From contig CAMNYG010000019.1 in assembly GCA_946570335.1 (NCBI GenBank), positions 1-10,956 on the forward strand: a stretch of DNA of 10,956 nucleotides, written 5' to 3'. The notes under the pieces are model-generated. The model worked only from the letters and a program-made list of their open reading frames with translations. It ran no database searches and was not told where the DNA came from. Shown one piece after another: positions 5,272 to 10,956 of the stretch; position 1 is the first letter of the stretch; each line of letters opens with the position of its first letter. The DNA comes from an uncultured Dietzia sp. (lineage in GTDB: Bacteria; Actinomycetota; Actinomycetes; Mycobacteriales; Mycobacteriaceae). A program made the translations under genes and the position numbers.

Positions 5272-6798
5272 TCACTGCGTGAGGATCACAGCATCCGCGC
5301 GGCCGGTGGCCACCGCGGCGGCGGCTTCCGAGCGCAATGCGGTCGGTACCTCGACCACCACCGTGTGGCGCCCCTTCCACCGGACCCGCTCAGCGGTATC
5401 GATACGGGCTCCCACAGCGCGGGGGTCGTCGTCACCTCCCAGTACGACGACCTCCTCTGGGCACGAGCACAACTCCCTCGTGGCCTGTTCCCCTCCGGCC
5501 GTGTCGGACCAATGCAGCCGTCGTACTCCCTGTGCCGGGAGGTCGGAATCGGACAGGGTCCTGGACGGGGCCGCAAGGGCTCCGGCGGCAAGTGGTCGGG
5601 AGAGCACCCAGTCGTCGAGCATGTCGAGATCGCCCACGGGGGCGTCGCCGAGATGCTCGAGAGCCACCCGTGCGTTGTCCGGGTACTCCCGCGCGTAGTC
5701 CGAGACGCCGATGTTTCCGGCGCGGGTCATGTATGACAGCGCGATCTCTTCGGGGGTGTTCGTCATGCGTTCGCGGAAGGAGGTCCACCAGGCCTGTGAT
5801 CGTGCGGCGAGATGCTTGAACCTGTCCACCCCGGGGCGGCGACGGGTCTCGTAGGCGGCGAAGGCTTCACCGACCTCGTCGTGCTCGGCGAGTGCGTCGG
5901 CCAGTGCAATGGCGTCCTCCAGGGCCAGTTTCGTACCCGAGCCGATGGTGTAGTGCGCGGTGTGGGCGGCGTCGCCGAGCAGCACCACGTTCCCCGCCGA
6001 CCAGCGTTGCAGGGACACGGTCGGGAAGCGGGACCATCGAGTCCGGTTGGCCAGGAGGGGGCGGCCGCGGAGCTCGTCGGCGAACATCGCCTCCACGAGT
6101 TCGAGACTGCGCCAGTCCGACTCGCCGGGCTGCACCGCACGGTCGTTCTCGGCGAGGCCGGCACTGGCCCAGGTGGTCTCGTCCGCCTCGATGAGAAACG
6201 TGCTGCGGTCCTCGGCGTACGGATAGGCGTGAGCGACAAAGAGATCGTCCCCGTTCGAGCGCCACGCGAAGTTGGCGTTCTCCACGGCGAAGTCCGCACC
6301 GCACCACATGTAGTGGAGTGAGCCGTAGTCGACCGTGACGCCCAGCTCCTCCTGCAGTCCCTCCCGCGTGGCACTACGAGCGCCGTCGGCAGCCACGATC
6401 ACGTCCGCCGTCAGCTCGGAGATGTCCACCTTGGTGCCCATTCTCAGGTCGACCCCCACCTCGTCGGTGAGCCGGGTGAGCACCTCGAGCAGGGTCGCTC
6501 GTCCGATCGCGAGGTTCCGCGCGCCGTGAAGATGGACCTCGCGGGCGCCGGAGCGCAACACCAGGTTGTGGCCGGCGTAGCTGGCCTGGCGCATCTGCTC
6601 TGCCATCTCCGGGTCGGCGGACGCGACGTTGCGCATCGTGGCTTCGGTCAGCCCGACCCCAAAGCCGAAGGTGCCGGTGCTCGACTCGGCGCGCTCATAC
6701 ACCGTCACGGTCGCCTCGGGTGAGCGCAGCTTGATCAATCGTGCCGCGGCCAGACCGGCGGGCCCGCCGCCGATGATCGCCACTGTCTTGTCGGTCAT
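5272..6798 (-). CDS. FAD-dependent aromatic hydroxylase, salicylyl-CoA 5-hydroxylase / 2-aminobenzoyl-CoA monooxygenase family
   Basis: A 508-aa class A flavoprotein monooxygenase. The FAD-binding GGGPAG lies at 10-15, the Glu binding the ribose at 35 (VYERAE), the DG motif at VAADGARS (135-142) and the second FAD motif at LLGDAAHTAH (273-282). The blocks TFGFGVGLTEATM (43-55), AHAYPYAEDRSTFLIE (189-204), TTWASAGL (208-215) and IGSGTKLALEDAIALADAL (285-303) are those of the CoA-thioester hydroxylases that act on salicylyl-CoA or 2-aminobenzoyl-CoA, not of free-acid hydroxylases such as PobA. The bifunctional relatives continue with an old-yellow-enzyme-like domain to about 750-780 aa; here only about 110 residues follow, ending ATGRADAVILTQ. 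The start has AGGAAGG upstream, 14 bp after the ligase stop, so the two genes are cotranscribed. The exact substrate is inferred from the neighbouring ligase. Confidence 0.85.
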   Translation of the reverse strand: MTDKTVAIIGGGPAGLAAARLIKLRSPEATVTVYERAESSTGTFGFGVGLTEATMRNVASADPEMAEQMRQASYAGHNLVLRSGAREVHLHGARNLAIGRATLLEVLTRLTDEVGVDLRMGTKVDISELTADVIVAADGARSATREGLQEELGVTVDYGSLHYMWCGADFAVENANFAWRSNGDDLFVAHAYPYAEDRSTFLIEADETTWASAGLAENDRAVQPGESDWRSLELVEAMFADELRGRPLLANRTRWSRFPTVSLQRWSAGNVVLLGDAAHTAHYTIGSGTKLALEDAIALADALAEHDEVGEAFAAYETRRRPGVDRFKHLAARSQAWWTSFRERMTNTPEEIALSYMTRAGNIGVSDYAREYPDNARVALEHLGDAPVGDLDMLDDWVLSRPLAAGALAAPSRTLSDSDLPAQGVRRLHWSDTAGGEQATRELCSCPEEVVVLGGDDDPRAVGARIDTAERVRWKGRHTVVVEVPTALRSEAAAAVATGRADAVILTQ

Positions 6799-6812
6799 CG
6801 TCTTGATCCTTC

Positions 6813-8516
6813 CTACCGGGCGCCCGAGGTGGGGCTGTCATCGCGGAGTGCGGCGGCGATCCGCTCGCGCAGGTGCTTCTTGGAAACCTTCCCCACGTTG
6901 GACAGGGGGAACTCGGGGACGATCTCGACCCGCTCGGGAAGCTTGTACTTCGCGAGCCCATGGCCCAGGAGGAACTCCCCGAGCGAGGCGACCGTCGGTT
7001 CGGCGGCACCGGGTTCGATGATCAGGTAGGCGCATCCTCGTTCGCCGAGGACGGGATCGGGCATCGCGACCAGCGCGGCGTTGACGACGTCGGGGTGACG
7101 CAGGATCACCTCCTCGACCTCTTCGGCGTGGATCTTCTCCACCCCGCGGTTGATCACATCCTTGATCCGGCCCTCGATCGAGTACATGAGGACCCCGTCG
7201 ACGTCGTGGGCTCGGGCGAGGTCGCCGGACCGGTAGAAGCCGTCCGGGCTGAAGGCGGACTGGTTGTGTTGCTCGGCCCGGTAGTAGCCGCGGATCGTGT
7301 AGGGGCCTCGGGCGCAGAACTCGCCGATCTCCCCGACGGGAGCGGGGTCGTCACTGCCGACCTCGGTGATGCGGACCTCGTCGGCAGGTGAGATCGGAGC
7401 TCCGACGGTGTGATGGCGGACGTCCTCGGTGGCATCGCCGGGAGTCAGCAGGAACATCCCCTCGGCCATCCCGAACATCTGTCGAACCGCGATGCCGAGC
7501 TCGTCTCGCAGGCGCTCGGACACTCCGGTCGGCAAGGCCTGGCCGCCGACGAGGAACTGCTCGATGCTGCTCAGGTCGGTCTGTCGGCTACGGGGCTCCT
7601 CCAACATGCGGACGGCCAATGCCGGCGGTACCAGGGGCATCGATGTGGGACGCTCCGACCCGATGAGGTCGAGGAGCTCGGGCACCGACGCCGACGGTGC
7701 CAGGATGAGCGTGGCTCCGCTGAGAAGGGCGGGTTGCACGGCAAGAGCGATCCCCGCGTTGTGCATGACCGGCAGCGGGTACAGGATGCGGGTGTCGGGC
7801 CCCCAATCCAGCGCCTCGGCCCACGCGCGTGAGTTGTAGACGTATTCCTCGTGCTGCCTGGGAGCGACCTTGGGCAGACCGGTCGTGCCGCCGGAGAGTT
7901 GGAACACCGCGATCTGCTCGGGATGCACGGGCTCGGGCGCCAGGGATCGGGAGCCGTTCTCGACGAGTTGCTCGAGGGTCGGGCCGTCGCCGATCGCCTC
8001 ACCACGCGCAACGATCACCGTCGAGAGGGTGCCTGCGGAGTGCAGGTCGCGGGCGACTTTCAGGGTCTCGCCCCGACCGTGGTCCGCCTGCACGATCGTG
8101 GCGCGCGCGCCGACGTGCTCGGCCAGCGAGCCGATCTCGCGCGAGCCGTGTTGGGCCAGGGTGCACACGGGACGCAGTCCGGCGACGAGTGTGCCGAAGT
8201 AGGCGACGAGTGTCTCGGCGACGTTGCCCATCTGGAACATCACCGCCTCGCCGGGTTCGAGATCGGTGGTCGCCAGCAGCCCCGCACCGAAGTTCCGGGC
8301 GCGCTCTGCGAGTTCGGCGTAGCTCCACCGCACCTCCGGGGTGACCAATGCGAGCCGGTCTGCGTGGCGGTCGGCGGCGTCGAGGATCTCCTGGGGCAAC
8401 GACAAGCCGCGCCAGAGACCGCGGTCGCGGTAGTCGGCGACGAATTGTTCGGGATACGGCGACAGCCCGGGATCGGGATCGGGCCGTGTGGGCTGGGCGG
8501 CAGGGATGGCTGACAT
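6813..8516 (-). CDS. Aryl-acid adenylating ligase, salicylate / 2,3-dihydroxybenzoate type (AMP- or CoA-forming)
   Basis: The 567-aa ANL-superfamily enzyme activates an aromatic acid with ATP and, from context, passes it to CoA. It resembles DhbE, EntE and the salicylate ligases of catabolic clusters: YPEQFVADYRDRGLWRG near the N-terminus (21-37), the phosphate loop LSGGTTGLPK (207-216), LPVMHNAG (248-255), FGMAEG (348-353), RGPYTIRGYYRA (403-414), GFYRSGDL (426-433), Arg450 in EGRIKDVINRG, and the catalytic Lys543 in NVGKVSKK. His252-Asn253 match the DhbE pair whose Asn contacts the 2-hydroxyl of the substrate, which favours an ortho-hydroxybenzoate. The start at ATG 8516 has no Shine-Dalgarno sequence, but a -10-like TATTTT ends 7 nt before it, so the mRNA is probably leaderless. 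A longer upstream frame would run through the promoter and the transporter gene and is rejected. First gene of the - strand operon, 14 bp before the monooxygenase. Confidence 0.88.
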   Translation of the reverse strand: MSAIPAAQPTRPDPDPGLSPYPEQFVADYRDRGLWRGLSLPQEILDAADRHADRLALVTPEVRWSYAELAERARNFGAGLLATTDLEPGEAVMFQMGNVAETLVAYFGTLVAGLRPVCTLAQHGSREIGSLAEHVGARATIVQADHGRGETLKVARDLHSAGTLSTVIVARGEAIGDGPTLEQLVENGSRSLAPEPVHPEQIAVFQLSGGTTGLPKVAPRQHEEYVYNSRAWAEALDWGPDTRILYPLPVMHNAGIALAVQPALLSGATLILAPSASVPELLDLIGSERPTSMPLVPPALAVRMLEEPRSRQTDLSSIEQFLVGGQALPTGVSERLRDELGIAVRQMFGMAEGMFLLTPGDATEDVRHHTVGAPISPADEVRITEVGSDDPAPVGEIGEFCARGPYTIRGYYRAEQHNQSAFSPDGFYRSGDLARAHDVDGVLMYSIEGRIKDVINRGVEKIHAEEVEEVILRHPDVVNAALVAMPDPVLGERGCAYLIIEPGAAEPTVASLGEFLLGHGLAKYKLPERVEIVPEFPLSNVGKVSKKHLRERIAAALRDDSPTSGAR

Positions 8517-8523
8517 GAGAGTC

Positions 8524-8553
8524 AAAATATCAACATTAGTGTTGACAATGCAA
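8524..8553 (-). promoter_or_regulatory. Ligase operon promoter with leaderless geometry
   Basis: On the - strand TTGCAT (8553-8548) and TATTTT (8529-8524) are 18 nt apart. Seven nucleotides separate the -10 from the A of the ATG at 8516, so transcription is predicted to begin at or next to the start codon. The absence of a ribosome binding site before this ATG agrees with a leaderless transcript. Confidence 0.6.
8530..8545. promoter_or_regulatory. Near-perfect palindromic operator, probable TetR site
   Basis: TCAACATTAGTGTTGA is symmetric in 7 of 8 base pairs. It exactly fills the spacer between the -35 and -10 of the ligase promoter and overlaps the TTGACA -35 of the divergent transporter promoter, so one bound dimer could silence both directions. 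Its half GTCAACACT (read on the - strand) recurs at 4373-4381. The TetR gene in the same operon is the natural candidate to bind it. Confidence 0.65.
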
Positions 8554-8570
8554 GGGTTTCGCCGTTTGAT
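8542..8570 (+). promoter_or_regulatory. Divergent promoter of the MFS transporter
   Basis: TTGACA (8542-8547) matches the -35 consensus exactly and is followed after 17 nt by TTTGAT (8565-8570), a moderate -10. Transcription would begin near 8577, giving a leader of about 54 nt that carries AGGAG (8621-8625). Confidence 0.55.
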
Positions 8571-8630
8571 CATCGTGAGCGGTGACGCCCCGGCCTCACC
8601 GATGCCATCCCACCCTCGTGAGGAGTCCCC

Positions 8631-9896
8631 ATGTCCAGTCAATCGCCACCGGTGCAGGGCGCACGCCGATATCTCGTGGTCGCCGTCTGTTTTGCCGCCA
8701 TCGTCTTCGACGGCTACGACCTGATCGTGTACGGCTCGACGATCCCCTCCCTGCTGGAGTACGAGCCCTGGGCGCTCACCAGGGCGGAGGCCGGCGCGAT
8801 CGGAAGCTACGCCCTGTTGGGGATGTTCTTCGGCGCGATCCTGGCGGGGACGCTGACCGATCGATTCGGTCGCCGAAAGCTCTTCATCGGCTGTCTGGTC
8901 TGGTATTCGACGGCGATGCTCGCAGTGGCTCTTGCGCCGACCCCGGAGTTGCTGGGGCTGTTCCGCTTCATCGCCGGTCTCGGCTTCGGTGGTGTCGCCC
9001 CGGTGGCCATCGCTCTGGTGGTCGAGGTGGCCAGGCCTCATGAGAAGAACCTGCTCAACGCCCTGATGCTGTCCGGTCTCCCGGTGGGTGGTGTGTTGGC
9101 CGCCGTACTCACTCTGCTCTGGGGTGACGTCCTCGGCTTCCGCGGGCTCTGGGCGCTCGGAGCGAGCGCGCTCATCCTGGTGGTCCCCTTTGCCATCAAG
9201 GTGATCCCGGAGACGGCTCCGTCCGCACCGGGGCCAGCGATCGCCGGAGACAAGCCGGCCCGAGGACCAGTGCGCGAGCTCGTCGGGGCCACCAGGCTGC
9301 GGTGGGCCCTGATCCTGTTCGCGATCGCGAACTTCGCCGGCTTCCTCCTGGTGTTCGGTCTCAACACCTGGCTCCCGGAACTCATGCGCGGTGCGGGATA
9401 CAGCCTCGGTTCCGCGTTGACGTTCCAGGTTCTGCTCAACGTCGGCGCGATCATCGGCGGGCTCGCCGGTGCGGTGCTGGCCGACAGGTACGGCAATCGA
9501 CTGGTTTCCGGGGCGTACTTCCTGGTGGCGGCCCTGGCGATCACGGGCATGGCGATGACACCGTCGCTCGGCATCATGTACCTGGTGGTCCTGCTCGCCG
9601 GAGCGGGTTCGATCGGCACCCAGATCGTGCTGTTCGGCTACGTGGCAACCTACTATCCCGCGCGTGTGCGTGCCTCGGCGCTCGGCATCAGCACCGGTGT
9701 CGGGCGTCTCGGCGCGGTGACCGGACCGCTCGCGGGGGGCCTGCTCCTGACAGCTGGTGTCTCGTTCGCCGGGATCTCGGGCGCATTCGTAGCGGTGGCG
9801 TTGCTGGGCCTGGTCACCTGCCTCCTCGTTCCTCGCCGAGCGCTGGACCCTAATGAGAAGATCGGTCTCGTCACAGCCGGGGTCGGGGACGGCTGA
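8631..9896 (+). CDS. MFS transporter, aromatic acid:H+ symporter (AAHS) type
   Basis: A 421-aa, 12-segment major facilitator of the family of PcaK and BenK, which import aromatic acids with protons across the inner membrane. Visible marks are the DGYD motif in the first membrane segment (27-30, the D-G-x-D typical of AAHS carriers), the cytoplasmic loop 2-3 motif GTLTDRFGRRK (73-83), GLGFGGVAPVAIALV in segment 4 (116-130), a central hydrophilic loop (about 192-222) and a second loop motif AVLADRYGNR in the C-terminal half. The start is supported by AGGAG 5 nt upstream of ATG 8631. It is transcribed away from the ligase operon from a shared control region and probably imports the acid that the ligase activates. 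The exact substrate cannot be read from the sequence. Confidence 0.9.
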   Translation: MSSQSPPVQGARRYLVVAVCFAAIVFDGYDLIVYGSTIPSLLEYEPWALTRAEAGAIGSYALLGMFFGAILAGTLTDRFGRRKLFIGCLVWYSTAMLAVALAPTPELLGLFRFIAGLGFGGVAPVAIALVVEVARPHEKNLLNALMLSGLPVGGVLAAVLTLLWGDVLGFRGLWALGASALILVVPFAIKVIPETAPSAPGPAIAGDKPARGPVRELVGATRLRWALILFAIANFAGFLLVFGLNTWLPELMRGAGYSLGSALTFQVLLNVGAIIGGLAGAVLADRYGNRLVSGAYFLVAALAITGMAMTPSLGIMYLVVLLAGAGSIGTQIVLFGYVATYYPARVRASALGISTGVGRLGAVTGPLAGGLLLTAGVSFAGISGAFVAVALLGLVTCLLVPRRALDPNEKIGLVTAGVGDG

Positions 9897-9935
9897 CTGA
9901 CTCGGCTACACAAGGAGACTGCAGCGAGTCTGGGG

Positions 9936-9971
9936 GTGCTGACGTCCTCGAAACTCGTCCGATGTCAGCAC
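9936..9971 (+). terminator. Hairpin terminator of the transporter gene
   Basis: GTGCTGACGTC (9936-9946) pairs with GATGTCAGCAC (9961-9971) over 11 bp with one G-U pair and a 14-nt loop, about 40 bp after the transporter stop. A small AGACT/AGTCT inverted repeat (9916-9931) precedes it. There is no U-tract. Confidence 0.65.
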
Positions 9972-10087
9972 GGGCGCTCCCCATGCCCGCCGACGACGGA
10001 CTCACATGGCGAGTTCAGCAACTGTGCCTAACAAACTCCTACCAGTTCCCCCTCCCCGAATGGGGCCGACGGCGCGACCTCTGGCTC

Positions 10088-10148
10088 AGTGAATCGCCTG
10101 TCAGTATTCGAGGTGGCGGGCCTGGGGCCTGCTGGCAGGAGATTCACT
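10088..10148. repeat. 13-bp inverted repeat
   Basis: AGTGAATCGCCTG (10088-10100) and CAGGAGATTCACT (10136-10148) are reverse complements except at one position, with a 35-nt interval. It could be a second hairpin beyond the transporter terminator or part of a mobile element end. Function unknown. Confidence 0.6.
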
Positions 10149-10164
10149 CTGACCCGCAGCCGCC

Positions 10165-10227
10165 ACTGACAAATTAGTGGCACGCTACTGACACGGGTTT
10201 GGCAAACTGACAAACTGTTTGGCAAAC
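10165..10227. repeat. Iterated ACTGACA and GTTTGGCAAAC repeats, transposon-end-like
   Basis: ACTGACA occurs at 10165-10171, 10187-10193 and 10206-10212 (22- and 19-bp steps). Interleaved with it, GTTTGGCAAAC occurs at 10197-10207 and 10217-10227 (20-bp step) and is itself nearly palindromic. Spacing of about two helical turns suggests protein binding on one face of the DNA. IS21-family elements carry several short terminal repeats of this kind, and an IS21-type istA remnant lies at the other end of the locus; iterons or regulator sites are alternatives. Confidence 0.55.
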
Positions 10228-10328
10228 GACAGGCACCTACTGCCGCGCAAGGCGAGAGTTGGGATTTCCACCAGCGCAGACGCTCCCATTGGGACAGCTA
10301 CGTTGATGAAATCTCGGGACCCGCAAGA

Positions 10329-10347
10329 GCAGGTAAGCCTAACCTTT
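10329..10347. promoter_or_regulatory. IdeR/DtxR-type iron box
   Basis: The core AGGTAAGCCTAACCT (10331-10345) matches the iron-box consensus TWAGGTTAGSCTAACCTWA at 15 of 19 positions and is palindromic. Such boxes bind the iron repressor IdeR/DtxR in front of siderophore and iron-uptake genes. No gene starts suitably close on either strand: the next gene (10420-10818) points toward it and ends before it. It therefore seems to be an orphan, perhaps left after a rearrangement. Confidence 0.55.
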
Positions 10348-10419
10348 TTATCTACATTTCGCGGAGAACGACGGCGCCACGGACACAGGCAACGAACCGG
10401 TGAGGCTGCAAGTGCTCGG

Positions 10420-10818
10420 TCACGCCTCAAGTGGGTCCTTCTCATGAGTTGCGCTCAGGTCGTCCGCAATAAACGCGCCGGCCAGGAGTTCGGAAGCGAG
10501 GTAGGGGTTGTGGCTGGGGATCCACATGGATGGCTGCTTCGCCATCAAGCGCTTGTTGAGGGCATACGCAAGGTCGAAAAGTTCGTTGTCATGCCGGAGG
10601 TAGCGATCGAAAATTTCCTTGAACCGCGTGTCCTTGGGATCGAAAAAGGCGTCTAGGTCGAAGCCCCAGGACCAGACGGTCTCGCTGGGGTAATTCACGA
10701 CTGTTGCGTTGCACACTTCGTAGTCGAACTGGAGCTCTGCTGCGGAGCGGCCCTCTGGGACGGCTACGTTCATCCACACCCAGGGGTGGGCAGTGTCAGG
10801 CGTTTCGCCAATCAGCAC
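10420..10818 (-). CDS. Unrecognised protein, possibly N-terminally incomplete
   Basis: I do not recognise this 132-aa product. It looks like a real soluble protein: balanced composition, many aromatic residues (HPWVWMNVAVPEG, YPSETVWSWGFDLDAFF), then a helical half (FKEIFDRYLRHDNELFDLAYALNKRL) and a C-terminal PSHNPYLASELLAGAFIADDL. No signal peptide or membrane segment is evident. GTG 10818 has GGAGG 11 nt upstream, a slightly long spacing. The same frame stays open for 34 codons further upstream to a TGA at about 10914-10916, and these codons (ending LLTLNVGGLEAIYS) also read like protein. So the gene may use a rare start or be a 5'-broken copy. A sampled part of it is about 54% GC against about 70% in the catabolic genes, which suggests another origin. 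Confidence 0.55.
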   Translation of the reverse strand: MLIGETPDTAHPWVWMNVAVPEGRSAAELQFDYEVCNATVVNYPSETVWSWGFDLDAFFDPKDTRFKEIFDRYLRHDNELFDLAYALNKRLMAKQPSMWIPSHNPYLASELLAGAFIADDLSATHEKDPLEA

Positions 10819-10956
10819 GGAGTAAATGGCCTCCAGCCCTCCAACGTTGAGGGTCAGGAGTCGCCTCTTGTTGGCAGTGGTAGGCAGCAGGGCATCGAGG
10901 AAGGGGAGGGGCCATCAGTGATCGCCCGCAATCTCGGAGTTGGCCGATCCACGCTC

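Larger units (their letters stand above)
9972..10419. other. Intergenic stretch without a convincing gene
   Basis: Short open frames on both strands here have no recognisable family features. The stretch holds an inverted repeat (10088-10148), iterated short repeats (10165-10227), an iron-box-like palindrome (10329-10347) and, on the - strand near 10260-10307, a few codons resembling part of the gene at 10420-10818. The DNA is more AT-rich than the catabolic genes and looks like a patchwork of rearranged pieces. Confidence 0.5.

Noticed and set aside
5812..6321. 169-aa open frame on the + strand
   Set aside because: Antisense shadow of the monooxygenase; many Gly/Val/Glu residues and no family blocks.
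6813..9041. A much longer ligase frame extending to 9041 on the - strand
   Set aside because: The extra 175 residues run antisense through the transporter gene and across the divergent promoter; ANL-family similarity begins just after ATG 8516.
10165..10227. CRISPR array
   Set aside because: The repeats are 7-11 bp and interleaved with only 9-15 bp between copies, unlike CRISPR repeats and spacers; no cas gene is present.
10219..10656. 145-aa open frame on the + strand
   Set aside because: It spans the iron box and lies antisense to the better-looking 10420-10818 gene; no ribosome binding site or family signal.

Overview
The window looks like a high-GC actinobacterium, probably a Rhodococcus/Gordonia/Dietzia-type relative. 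Coding regions are strongly GC-rich, hairpin terminators lack long U-tracts, one promoter looks leaderless, and an IdeR/DtxR-type iron box is visible. The genus cannot be settled from the sequence alone.

The core (about 750-9900) is a compact, apparently self-contained aromatic-acid catabolic locus. Read outward from the divergent promoter at 8520-8575: on the + strand, an AAHS-type (aromatic acid:H+ symporter) MFS transporter (8631-9896). On the - strand, a DhbE/EntE/salicylate-type adenylating ligase (6813-8516), an FAD monooxygenase of the salicylyl-CoA 5-hydroxylase family (5272-6798) and a TetR regulator (4488-5183), ended by a perfect 15-bp hairpin (4431-4467). A second - strand operon follows: maleate cis-trans isomerase (3551-4315), a VOC-fold extradiol-type dioxygenase (2876-3529), an unrecognised 81-aa protein (2634-2879), an alpha/beta hydrolase (1408-2637) and a flavin-reductase-like protein (752-1342). 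The VOC, 81-aa and hydrolase genes are linked by ATGA stop/start overlaps.

My working model (inference) is uptake of an ortho-hydroxylated aromatic acid such as salicylate, activation by the ligase, ring hydroxylation as the CoA thioester, ring cleavage by the VOC protein rather than a cupin gentisate dioxygenase, hydrolysis to maleate, and isomerisation to fumarate. TetR probably controls both operons: a near-perfect palindrome lies between the -35 and -10 of the ligase promoter, and its half-site GTCAACACT recurs at the maleate isomerase promoter.

The flanks look mobile or rearranged. On the left is a truncated IS21-type istA fragment (440-694) behind a long inverted repeat (377-436). On the right, about 520 bp without a convincing gene holds the transporter terminator, an inverted repeat, iterated ACTGACA/GTTTGGCAAAC repeats (10165-10227) resembling a transposon end, and an orphan iron box (10329-10347). 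It is followed by an unrecognised - strand gene (10420-10818) that is more AT-rich than the core.
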